From Nemertoderma westbladi (Eukaryota > Xenacoelomorpha > Nemertodermatida > Nemertodermatidae), in contig JAUCBJ010007809.1 in NCBI GenBank assembly GCA_032718475.1, forward strand, positions 22,115 through 86,114: a stretch of 64,000 nt of DNA, given 5' to 3'. The position numbers were made by a program, and so were the translations under genes. The notes under the pieces were generated by a model. That model was not told where the DNA came from. It saw only the letters and a list, made by a program, of their open reading frames with translations, and did not search any database. This document shows positions 32,776 through 43,064 of this stretch, piece after piece (position 1 is the first letter of the stretch; every line of letters starts with the position of its first letter).

Positions 32776-34357
32776 AATGGTGAAAAATATCGAGACTTGC
32801 AAAATATCGAGAGTAAAAATAACGAGAGTAAAAATATCGAGAGTAAAAATAACGAGTGTTGAAAATTAACGTGATTAAAAAATATCAAGAGTAAAAATAA
32901 CGCGAGATGAAAAATATCGAAAATAACGAGTGTTGAAAAATATCGAGTGTTGAAAAATATCGAGAGTAAAAATATCGAGTGTTGAAAAATATCGAGAGTA
33001 AAAATATCTAGTGTTGAAAAATATCGAGTGTAAAAATATCGAGTGTTGAAAAATATCGAGAGTAAAAATATCGAGTGTTGAAAAATATCGAGTGTTGAAA
33101 AATATCGAGTGTAAAAATATCAAGTGTTGAAAAATATCGAGAGTAAAAAATATCGAGTGTTAAAAAATATCGAGAGTAAAAATATCGAGTGTTGAAAAAT
33201 ATCGAGAGTAAAAATATCGAGTGTTGAAAAATATCGAGTGTTGAAAAATATCGAGAGTAAAAATATCGAGAGTAAAAATATCGAGTGTTGAAAAATATCG
33301 AGAGTAAAAATATCGAGAGTAAAAATATCGAGTGTTGAAAAATATCGAGAGTAAAAATAACGAGTGTTGAAAATATCGAGTGTTGAAAAATATCGAGAGT
33401 AAAAATATCGAGTGTTGACAAATATCAAGTGTTGAAAAATATCGAGAGTAAAATGTATTGCATTTTGCTTGAGCATTTTATTTAGAATTATGGAACAATA
33501 TTGCAGTGCATGGGTTACAACAGTGCAAGTGAATGGCATTATGTATTACACCTTGGGTACCCATTTACCAGATTTATTATACTAGCTAGTTTTTGCTATT
33601 TTTTGAATAAATATTATAAAAGAAGTGCTAGCTATAAATTTTGATAAATATTATAAATATTGTTAAATATTATATTAGAACACGTACTGTATAAGCTACC
33701 AAATGTTGATAAATATTGTTGTTCTAGAACATTTTTAGTAAAAAAAATTATCATACAACCCTTATTTAAAAAAATTGTTACTATCAATATTTTTACTCTC
33801 GATATTTTTCAACATTCTATATTTTTCAACACTCGATATTTTTACTCTCGATATTTTTCAACACTCGATATTTTTCAATACTCAATATTTTTCAACACTC
33901 GATATTTTTACTCTCGATATTTTTCAACACTCGATATTTTTACTCTCGATATTTTTCAACACTCGATATTTTTACTCTCGATATTTTTCAACACTCGATA
34001 TTTTTACTCTCGATATTTTTCAACACTCGACATTTTTACTCTCGATATTTTTCAACACTCGATATTTTTACTCTCGATATTTTTCAACACTCGATATTTT
34101 TACTCTCGATATTTTTCAACACTCGATATTTTTACTCTCGATATTTTTCAACACTCGATATTTTTACTCTCGATATTTTTACTCTCGATATTTTTCAACA
34201 CTCGGTATTTTTACTCTCGATATTTTTACCCTCGATATTTTTACTCTCGATATTTTTTGAACTCTCGATATTATCGTTATTTTTCAACACTCGATGTTTT
34301 TACTCGCGTTATTTTTACTCTCGATATTTTTCATGTCTCGATATTTTTCAATATAAC
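32776..34357. mobile_element. Foldback-like element: 1.58-kb inverted repeat made of short tandem units
   Basis: The left arm (about 32781-33452) is a tandem array of AAAAATATCGAGAGT and AAAAATATCGAGTGTTG units; the right arm (about 33785-34350) is the same array inverted; between them lies 332 bp of unique AT-rich sequence. Both flanks carry CCCTCGCTGGGT (32764-32775 and 34358-34369), so removing the insert with one copy rejoins the 60-bp coding repeats in frame. This structure, long inverted repeats built from short tandem units, is that of foldback (FB) transposons. Open frames reading FTLDIFQHSIF are only translations of the repeat. Confidence 0.8.
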
Positions 34358-34965
34358 CCCTCGCTGGGTCTATTCAACCCAGCGGATCCCTGCCTACCAA
34401 CTACGTGGCCTACCAGGCCCTCTCTGGGTTGGCTCAACCCTGCCGCTTCCGGCCTACCAATTATACGGCCTACCAGACCCCCATCTGCCTGGCCATACAC
34501 GCCCGACGTGTTTACGTTAATAGCACCCATATAGGAAACGGAATTAATTTGTTCGTTCGAAATAAAATCATTTGGATTATGTTGCGCGACTACACTATCT
34601 GAATTATTTTGTAAATTCGGGCTTGGATCATTATTTAAATTATTTGCATTATTTTGTAAATTCGGGCTTGGATCATTATTTAAATTATTTGAATTATTTT
34701 GTAAATTCGGGCTTGGATCATTATTTAAATTATTTGAATTATTATTATTCTCTAAATCTAAATTACCACTCGGATTATTTTGCACGTTGAAATTGAAATT
34801 ATTATCTGTATTTAAATTTAAATTACTGCTACTAGGTAAAGTATTTCCTGCAATAAAGATTTGATTAGAATTATCCCATACGGTACTATTAATATTAACA
34901 ACGTCTACTGTAACATTATCATTATTACCCCCCCCCCCCCCCCCCCCCCCCGCCCGTACGGTCAC
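34358..34965 (-). pseudogene. Element A: ORF1 middle part, Asn-rich
   Basis: It begins at the G tract (TVRAGGGGGGGG), then an Asn/Asp-rich region with three 15-residue repeats (NNLNNDPSPNLQNNS) encoded by 45-bp repeats at 34605-34740, then GAINVNTSGVYGQADGG, then diverged copies of the GLVGHVVGRQ repeat. It is cut by the foldback insertion. The low-complexity composition suggests a disordered linker. Confidence 0.6.
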
Positions 34966-36613
34966 ACCAGTTTTGGGTCTGTCGTGCGGTCCCTGTAAGT
35001 GGGGTATTAATAAATGTATCCACGGCCCCTGGCTCCTCTAAAATACTCGAGCCAGTCCCGCTTTCAGACGCCCCCGCCTGCACCAGTTGCAGCTCGCGCG
35101 CGCGCCTAATCCTATGCCCCGCAAGCTCATTTTGGCATCTCTTTAATTCCTTTCGCTCACACTCCTCCTTGGCCATTCTCTCCCTACACTCCCGTTCGCT
35201 CTGTTCGGCCAACTCTGCCACTCTCCTAGCTTCTTCCCGTCGTCTTGCCCCACGCTCCTTGAGTTCCTTTTCCTCTATCGCCTCATGCTCCTTACGTTCC
35301 GCCTCCTCTCTCGCCTCACGCTCCTTGCATTCTGCCTCCCTTCTCGCCTCACGCTCCTTGCGTTCCTTTTCCTCTCTCGCCTCATGCTCCTTACGTTCCG
35401 CCTCCTCTCTCGCCTCACGCTCCTTGCGTTCTGCCTCCCTTCTCGCCTCACGCTCCTTGCGTTCCGCCACACGCTCCTCTTGTTCCTTTCTCTCTATTTC
35501 CTCATACTCCCTAAGGCTTCTCAAAGCCCTTTCGGCCCTCTCTCCGGTTTCTCTAATCAATACCGTTTCCCTCTCTAGCCGCATTCTCCCCTCCTCTAAC
35601 TGTTTATCCATTTCCCTCTGACCATGCTCTATCAGGTCGAGACGGTACGTGGCACCTATCTCTCTCACCAGTCTTTCTTTCGCGGAGGATGTAACAGACT
35701 TATCGGTTGTGACGGATTCCCTCTGCCTTCCCGTCCTACTAACTTTCCCCCTCCTCCCGGAACTCCCTCCGGCCGACGAGACCGAATCCGCGGGGTCAAC
35801 CTCGGATTTGCCCTCCTCAGGTCTGTTCCAACCCACTGATTTTATACCCCGGGCATCGATTAAGTATGGCCCTATGTACACTACACTAGGTTGTATACCC
35901 CCTTGCCGCCATGAGTCATACAGTTCCTCGGCAACCCTTGTCGCTCTCTCCTCGGCCAATTCTCTCTGCCCGAAGCGCATTAGATAATATAAATGTCTGT
36001 CCGACTTACCTAGTCCTGACTTTAGTTTTACCTCGTCTATAGCCTTCCCCTTTCTGGCCTCCTCTAGTAGTCTCCGGGTCGCGTTGTAGGCCCGTCGACG
36101 TCGATCGGAGACCCCGATGTCCTCGTCGCCGACCTCTCCTCCGTCTCTCCGGGTTCGACGTCGTACCGGCGGCCCCACCGTCGCCGTTCCGGTGGGCCGT
36201 CCGTCGCCCTCGGCCTGTGGTTGGCCCGCGACATCGGTATCGACATCTCCGTCGTCTCTCCGGGTCCGGTGTCGTACCGTCGGCCCCACCGTCGCCGTCT
36301 CGGTGGGCCGTTAGTCTCTCTCGGCCCGTGGCTGGCCCGCGACATCAGTACCTCGACCCACATCCCGTGTTGACTCGTCTTCTTCTCCCTCCATCTCGCT
36401 CTCTCCTCCTCTCGACTCGATCTCGGGTTCCAGGCGGCCCCCCTCATCCTGAGCTGCCGGATGACCCGTTACTGATGGGTCCGGCTTTGTGGGCCTGTAC
36501 CGCCTGGTTGCGGCCTCGCGGATCGTTAATTCTTCTTCGTCCGGGGTCCGCGTCGGCGTTATCTCTCCCGACTGACTCATCTCGGCTTTTGTAGATTGGT
36601 GGCTGGTAGTCAC
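34925..36613 (-). pseudogene. Element A: ORF1 N-terminal part, charged coiled coil
   Basis: The frame starts MTTSHQSTKAEMSQSGE at 36613 (a second Met at 36580), 42 bases inside the 5' LTR. It has an in-frame TAA at 36311-36313 within an imperfect 108-bp repeat (AGQPxAExDxRPT...TATVGP) and then stays open. A possible globular part follows (AYNATRRLLEEARKGK, ELYDSWRQGG, YIGPYLIDARG), then about 170 residues of Glu/Arg/Lys-rich heptad-like sequence (KEREARREAERKEREAREEA), a predicted long coiled coil. It ends in a poly-Gly tract coded by 24 G residues (34928-34951), where the frame terminates at TAA. Function unknown; position suggests a structural or accessory Gag-like protein. Confidence 0.65.
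34928..34951 (-). repeat. 24-nt G homopolymer joining two ORF1 frames
   Basis: Twenty-four C residues on the plus strand (G in the coding strand). The upstream frame stops just after it, while the frame beginning upstream in a neighbouring register passes through and continues as the Asn-rich segment. Length change by one or two bases would link them. Confidence 0.8.
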
Positions 36614-36655
36614 TGAGTTTTAGATAGCTAGGGCGGCAGCTCTGAGTTCAATTAC

Positions 36656-37200
36656 TGTGACGGGATCCAGATGGGATCCCGGTTTATCCGGTTTGTCAGT
36701 TCACGCGTCCCCGCTGTGTGTGAAGAGTAAAAGAGTTTCGGATGTTCGACGTGTATAATGTTTGGGTATATGGATGTAGATACGGTATAATGGTGGACAA
36801 AGTTATTGCATATGGAAGGCGGGAGACGGTAATTGAAATCCCGGTACTTCCCTAACTGAACTATTGTAAGCTACAGTAACACCAGTAACTAGCACTGAGA
36901 TAACTGAACTGGTATGATTACAGGTTACTGGTTATATTGCACGGTGGCCTTATTGCTACTCAATCGATGCCTTTCCCCCCTCCTGATTGGTTGATACCCT
37001 TGTTGGCGCCTTTGGAGTGATCCCCTTCACTCCACCTGTTCTCTCTGGGTTAGGGGTTTGGCCCCTGACCCTCATTGTGTGGTTCACCTTCCCATTTTGT
37101 TGGGGTGACACGAGTTGGTTATTACCCCAATCTCGTGGCCCCCAATATTGCTTATCGGCTTAACTTTTATGGGATGTTAGCGGGATTGAATAAGCTAACA
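36656..37200 (-). repeat. Element A: 5' LTR (right)
   Basis: Same 545-bp length and ends as the left LTR. Differences seen: CCGTGTG versus CTGTGTG, AAGGTGGG versus AAGGCGGG, and TAACTAAAC versus TAACTGAAC. The first ORF1 ATG is only 42 bases inside. I found no clear tRNA-complementary primer site at the junction. Confidence 0.95.
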
Positions 37201-39093
37201 AATATCTCACTCCAAGAGATAGAGAATCTTAAATGAAAGTCACAAGAACAGGTAACACTTACATTTATAGCAGTAATCAGCTGTTATATGCTACGTCTTT
37301 CTGCTGGAGATGGTTGAATTTTGATTGTGTCAGAACACCCCCTATCTGTGGCTGTCTGAGTGGAGAGATAAGTAACCTGTTTCCGTGTTAATATTGTTGT
37401 GTTCAAGAATATTTATTACAGTTTCATCGTATTGCCAAAGTGACTGGAGCTGAAGTTAACTAATGCAATAATTCACCTCAAATATCTCAGATATTTCATG
37501 AACATAATGAAGTATTAAAGCCATATCAAAATCACTGGTGTTTTTCTGCAATAATTTATCAAAATATCCTCTGATTTTTTTCAAAAACCATATCGATTTT
37601 CATATTTATAACTTCTATCCTATTCCACGAGATAGAAAATCTTAAATGAACGTCAAAAGAACAGGTAACACTTACATTTATAGAAGTAATCAGCTTTTAT
37701 TTGCTACGTCTTTCCGCTGGAGATGGATTAATTTTGATTGTGTCAGAACACCCCCTATCTGTGGCTTTCTGAGTGGAGAGATAAGTAGCCTATCTCCCTA
37801 TTAATATTGCTGGTTCTAGAATATTTATTATTGTTTCATCGTATTGCTAAAGTAGCTGGAGCTAAAGTTATTATGTAATGCAATAATTCACCTGAAATAT
37901 CACAGCTATTTCATGAACATAATGAAGTATTAAAGCCATGCCAATATACTTGGTGTTTTTCTGTAATAATTTATCAAAATATCCTCATATTTTTTAAAAA
38001 AAACATATCGATTTTAATATTTATAACTTCTAACCCACTCCACGAGATAGAGAATCTTAAATGAAAGTCAAAAGAACAGGTAACACTTACATTTATAGCA
38101 GTAATCAGCTGTTATATGCTACGTCTTTCCGCCAGAGATGGATGAATTTTGATTGTGTCAGAACACCCACTATCTGTGGCTTTCTGAGTGGAGAGATAAG
38201 TAGCCTATCTCCCTATTAATATTGTTGGGTTCTAGAATATTTTTTATAGTTTCATCGTATTGCCAAAGTGACTGAAGTTGAAGTTAACTCATAATACAAT
38301 AATTCACCTCAAATATCTCAGCTATTTCATGAACATAATGAAGTATTAAAGCCATGTCAAAATCCTTGGACTTTTTCTGCAATAATTTTTCAAAATATCC
38401 TCTGATTCTTTACTATAACCATATCCATTTTCATATTTATAACTTCTAACCCACTCCAAGAGATAGAGAATCTTAAATGAAAGTCACAAGAACAGGTAAC
38501 ACTTACATTTATAGCAGTAATCAGCTGTTATATGCTACGTCTTTCCGCTGAAGATGAATGAATTTTGATTGTGTCAGAACACCCCATATCTGTGGTTGTA
38601 TGAGTGGAGAGATAAGTAGCCTATCTCCCTATTAATATTGTTGTGTTATAGAATACTTGTTATTGTTTCATCGTATTGCTAAAGTGGCTGGAGCTAAAGT
38701 TATTATGTAATGCAATAATTCACCTCAAATATCTCAGCTATTTCATGAACATAATGAAGTATTAAAGCCATATCAAAATCACTGGTGTTTTTCTGCAATA
38801 TTTTATCAAAATATCCTCTGATTTTTTTCAAAAACCATATCGATTTTCATATTTATAACTTCTATCTCACTCCACGAGAGAGAGAATCTTAAATGAACGT
38901 CAAAAGAACAGGTAACACTTACATTTATAGAAGTAATAAGCTGTTATTTGCTACGTCTTTCCGCTGGAGATGGATGAATTTTGATTGTGTCAGAACACCG
39001 CCTTTCTGTGGCTTTCTGAGTGGAGAGATAAGTAGCCTATCTCCCTGTTAATATTGTGGTGTTCTAGAATATTTATTATAGTTTCATCGTATT
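37201..39093 (+). repeat. 416-bp satellite array, plus orientation (about 4.5 monomers)
   Basis: Direct continuation of the array broken at 22930, starting with the right AATAT duplication and the CTCACTCCAAGAGATAG variant. It ends at GTTTCATCGTATT, the exact mirror of the C LTR-satellite junction. Confidence 0.92.
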
Positions 39094-39654
39094 AGTGACG
39101 GAATCCACGGAGGATCCCGGTTTATCCGGTTGTTCCAATTATTCGTCCCCGCCGTGTGAGTGAAAAGTGTGAGATTAAGAGTTCTAATATTGTTGACGCT
39201 GTAGCAGTATAAATATAATAGGATAAGCACAAACACAGTTATTGCAGTATTGAATGAGATATAAAATATAAGTGAATGATGGCAGCAGTGGACGGTATTA
39301 GAGTCACCGCTCTGCCCTAACTAACCGACTAACAGAATGAGATGACTACTGAATGATAACATGGTAGCTGGTAATATATTGCACGGGTTGGCCGTATTGC
39401 ACTACCCAGCCGATGCCTTCCCCCCATTGGCTAATAACCCTGTTGTCGCCCTTTACTCTCTTCTCCCCCCGCTACTGTCACTCTCTCCCCTGGAGGTATA
39501 ACCTCTGACCCCCTTTGTGTGTGTCTCCTTTGGGGCCTATTGCCCCCGCTTATTGGGTGGCACGAGGTTGATTGGTAACCAACCTCGTGCTCCCAATATT
39601 GCCTAAAAAAAAAACTTTGTGTGGGCCTGGTTAACGGAATTGAATACGCTAACA
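39094..39654 (-). repeat. Element D: 3' LTR
   Basis: Matches the C LTR in inverted orientation, with its first base changed (AGTGACGG instead of TGTGACGG) and a 10-nt A run at about 39605-39614. It ends GAATACGCTAACA and is followed by a 14-nt C run (G in element sense), the purine tract. Confidence 0.88.
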
Positions 39655-40321
39655 CCCCCCCCCCCCCCTAGTGCGCTACAATTCCGTTGGATCCCGATCT
39701 AACATCGGGTGTGGGGTGGAATTATTTTTCCGGAGCTGGCTTTCCAGGCCGCCCCCTATGGGTATGATATCGCTACCCTGTTTACCTGGCGTACCGTGTC
39801 GGGCCGATCGCGCGCTTCTCTCACACGACTTTTGTTTCCCCAACACTTTCGCCACTCCAACTCCACTCTGTTCTCACCCTGACTCTCCTCTACTTCTTCT
39901 TACTTCCGCTCTAACTTTCGGACTTCCCTGTCCCTCACTCAGCCTCTTATTCCTCCCCCCCCCCCACACTTGAATTGCACCCGCACTCTCCTTACGCTGT
40001 TACTCAACCCCTATCTCAGCCACTCACTCCTGACGAGCTTCACCCTCCTTCCGTGCCGTCGCACTCAAGAAGTGTGATGTCGTCCAGTGTCTCGTCCGTG
40101 ATAGTATTATAGTCTATTGGTCCCCAGTCCCAGTAGCTAATTGGAAAAAGGTTATACAACTATAGTACTTACTTCGATTGTATTTACTTGCTAAACTAAT
40201 AATGATTGCTACGTACTTACATACTAATTGCACTTTTCAATTATTTAGATTACTTGAATTTGTACTTAGGAGTTCGCACGTTTTGCGTGGTGCCTTCCAG
40301 GCATGTCACATCTCTAGTTCT
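39655..40321 (-). other. Element D: purine tract and 3' untranslated region
   Basis: The C run (39655-39668) is followed by the block conserved in A and C (CCCGATCTAACATCGGG, GGCTTTCCAGGCCGCCCC). A second C run is at about 39955-39966. Non-coding; closely matches C 18149-18821. Confidence 0.65.
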
Positions 40322-42147
40322 CTAGTTTGTTCCGCTCGCCTTTGGGAACCACCTTAACTCTTTCCCTCTATCGTCTTCCTCCATTGGTCGTTTCCTGGCT
40401 GCTGCCGCTCCTTTGGTCTTGTCTGCTTTCAGGCTCCTGACCTTCGCCATCACCTCTTTACTAATCCCGGTCGTCGACTCCTTGGGAGCTGGTGTTATCA
40501 GTTCCCGGTATCGCTTCGTGGGTGGCCCCTCCGAGAGGCCCTGTTGTCTCCCCCTGGTGGTGTCCCATAGGATCATTTTCATCGCCCGCGGCACATGCTC
40601 CGCCAAGAAATCTCTGAACTCCCCTCGGTTCTGTGACGTCCACCTGTCCAAATACCTCTGCGTATTTATCACCCCGGCATACGACGCCGCCGTTGCTACC
40701 TCCTGATAGGTAAATGGAAGTCTTCGCTTAATAATCTCCAGGTGGGCCTCCTGATTAATATTGAAACCCCACCGGAACTCCTGGGCCTTCCTACGTTGCC
40801 GTGTCGTGGCACCGACGTCGGTCCACTCCTCGAAGATCCTAAACTTCTCTTCTTCGTCCATCCAGTCGCACTAGCGTCCGTAGTGCCCCCGAAAGTTACA
40901 CTTCAAACATCGGTTATGCAACCGTGGACACGCCCCCATCCTGTGACTTGACTCGTGGCAGTAGAGACAACTAGTTCCTTTCTGGAACCGGTACAAACAG
41001 CTCCTTTCCTGGTGGGTTTGCCTCCCACAGTAATCGCAGCCGAGCACCCATGTCTCCCGCCCCAAGCGATCTCCGCGGTCTGTGGAGTCGCTGACGAGCG
41101 AATTTCTGGATGTTAGTGTCCCTGCCCACGTCGATCTCCTTGCCCCTCACGGGCATCGTCTCCCCGAATACTACCCGTGGTGCCATCCCCGGTTGTTCAC
41201 CCAATCTGATGGTGCTCCCCACAAAATCCATCGCCGGCTCCTAATGCACCCAGGCCCGCTTGCCGGGTCTATCCCAGAAGGCTCTCACCCCACTGGCCGT
41301 CACCACCCTCCCGCCAACCAAGTCTGTGTCCAAGTGGCCCAACCTCCCGATGGGCGGCATCTCTCCGAACTCGTCGTCATCCTCGTCCTCCTCCGGAAGT
41401 GGCTCCAACCCCGGTATCTTAGTGGATCCACTGTGTCCCTTCCCACCTTGGCTTCCTCGCCTTCCCACAGCTCCGCAATGGCCTGTGTTCTCGACTAGTC
41501 CCAAACCGTCTGGTGCTGTCATAGCCATGACGACCGTCTGCATGTCTAGGAGGTTGGGGTGTCCAGACCGATGATTCTCTCCGCGTCATTGCGAATTGCC
41601 GATCCCACTTTCGTCGTCGACTTCTCTCTCACTAGGACTTGCACCGCCCTCGGCAGCCGGTTTAACTTCGGCCCGTCCTTCTTCCCATACGTTCCCAGGT
41701 CAAATAGGAAAATATCCCCATTTGGCGCAGCTAAGTGTAGGAGTATGGTTCTGGCCGATCCCGCCGACCCTCCTCGTCTTCTACGGTCCCTTCGTCGTCT
41801 AGGATCATGTATCCTCCCTTGTTGACGGACTCTATGAACCTCTTCCAATCTTTCCTCGGCGACTCTCTCGCGTACTTCGGAATCCCGAACTTCGCCTTGT
41901 CTCCTTTCACCACGTAGTGGAAATGCTCGAAGATCACGTTGTCCAGCGACGGCGTCCCGTAGGTCCCGACCAGCCGCTGTTCGTGCACCTCCCTAAAGTG
42001 GTCCTGTAGCGCTCGTGCTGCGTGACCCTTTTCTAACCACTCGTAGTATCCCCTTGTCCTCTCTTCCGGATGCCTCTTGGTGAAATCCACCAGTATCTCC
42101 TTTCCTCCTGACTCCGCCTTTCTCTTTCTGATCAGCTTCCCTGCCAT
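40322..42147 (-). pseudogene. Element D: ORF3, longest copy (about 608 codons), with stops and frameshifts
   Basis: It begins MAGKLIRKRKAESGGKEILV at 42147. The N-terminal 130 residues, missing from A and C, read HPEERTRGYYEWLEKGHAA, VIFEHFHYVVKGDKAKFG and DWKRFIESVNKGGYMILDD. A shift near 41790 leads to GSARTILLHLAAPNGDIFLF and LPRAVQVLVREK, another near 41545 to the acidic DEDDDEFGEMPP part. TAG follows WVH (shared with C). After a shift near 41060 come the knuckles (CDYCGRQ, CLYCHESSHRMGAC, CLKCNFRGHYGR then TAG for the Gln seen in C) and the C-terminal domain to 40322. No relative recognised; the knuckles imply nucleic-acid binding. The gene order pol-ORF3 equals an env position, but it has no membrane segment. 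Confidence 0.78.
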
Positions 42148-42200
42148 TTCGAACTCTCTCACTCGCTCTGTTATTTTTTTTTTATTTTTTTTTATTTTGT

Positions 42201-42230
42201 GTGGGAAGGGCGTCTCGCCCTCAATCCCAC
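42201..42230 (-). promoter_or_regulatory. Conserved hairpin between pol and ORF3 (element D)
   Basis: Identical stem to those in A and C, with the A/T homopolymer stretch on the ORF3 side (42170-42198) and the CCCCCCTCAGTCCAAGACTTGG block on the pol side, which itself can pair (CCAAG/CTTGG). Confidence 0.6.
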
Positions 42231-42278
42231 CCCCCTCAGTCCAAGACTTGGAAGACTAAACACCTCTCTTACTCTATT

Positions 42279-42506
42279 CTAAGGTGCCCCCTCTAGAAGA
42301 CAGCACTTCCCTACAGCCCTCCTGTAGGTCTTCCTGTCTTTCGCACCTATCTTGCCACCTATCTGCACTTCTACCAATCGGAATCTTCCATCCTCATCGG
42401 GGTAAGTGCCTACAACTCTCGCCAACCGCCACTGGTTGTTGATGATAGTATCATCCATGACGATCACGAGATCACCCTCTGTCTCTCTCTGTTCGTGCTC
42501 CTCCAC
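42279..42506 (-). pseudogene. Element D: pol C-terminal tail (DUF5641-like)
   Basis: Same shortened form as in C: EGDLVIVMDD, NNQWRLARVVG, VQIGGKIGAKDRK, ending AVGKCCLLEGAP. It is separated from the integrase frame by the TAA also found in C. Confidence 0.85.
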
Positions 42507-43064
42507 TTATTTCGTCTGTGGAGCGTCTAGTGACTCCGGGTCATCATTCTCTGGATATAGCGGTCTGCTATTAATCATACCCTCACACTTTGCAAGTACT
42601 GTCCTTAGTATGTCCTCCGTAACCATGTGGGTGTTCATCAACTTTGTTATTAGGTGCTTGGAACTACCCAGTAGTCTCTCAACGCACTCTAGGGTATGCG
42701 TGGCATACGGCGTCCTCCTCTGCCACTTTACTTGTCGTCGTCTCATGGCTGCCCTGACTTCCTCCCCTTCCAGGATATCCAAGGCCTCTGCCATCTCGTT
42801 CTCCGCCCCCACAAAGTTGTTGACGCTGTCAGAATATATTACCGCCACCGTCCCACCTTTGCGTTCTCTAAACCTTTCTAGAGCATTAATGAATGCTGAT
42901 GTGGTTGCATCTTGGGCAAGTTCTATCCCTACCGCCCGCGTGTTATTACATACGAAGATTATACCGTAGCGTTTCTCCGTGTACTGCATCACCTTAATCG
43001 TTATCGGCCCGAACATGTCCACACCGCAATGCGTAAATGGCGGGTCGTGCTGTCTTACTCCACT
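42507..43064 (-). pseudogene. Element D: integrase core
   Basis: MDMFGPITIKV (first Asp), YSDSVNNFVGA (second Asp; Gly changed to Val) and LECVERLLGSSK (Glu) are present, so the triad residues are kept with some damage around them. A stop lies upstream at 43064-43070 (CACTAGAG in sense) between the finger and the core. Confidence 0.85.

Larger units (their letters stand above)
22931..37200 (-). mobile_element. Element A: 14.27-kb BEL/Pao LTR retrotransposon
   Basis: This is a complete insertion: two 545-bp LTRs, a 5-bp target duplication and a minus-strand internal region. Reading along the minus strand the order is 5' LTR, ORF1 (repeat-rich, coiled coil), gag-protease-RT-RNase H-integrase polyprotein, DUF5641-like tail, hairpin, hairpin-rich minisatellite, ORF3 with zinc knuckles, 3' UTR, purine tract, 3' LTR. 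I find about three mismatches between the LTRs by eye, implying a young insertion. It is large for BEL/Pao (commonly 6-10 kb), partly because a 1.58-kb foldback-like element lies in ORF1. Several frame breaks suggest it is not autonomous as it stands. Confidence 0.92.

Noticed and set aside
32362-32869. Proline-rich repeat frames on the plus strand
   Set aside because: They are antisense shadows of the 60-bp repeat that codes the GLVGHVVGRQ units on the minus strand.
33660-34520. Long open frames reading FTLDIFQHSIF repeats on both strands (also 32875-33539)
   Set aside because: They are translations of short tandem units in the foldback arms. Both strands and several frames stay open because the units lack stops.
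35169-35621. Leu/Ser-rich plus-strand frame opposite the coiled coil
   Set aside because: Complement of the Glu/Arg codon repeats; no independent motifs.
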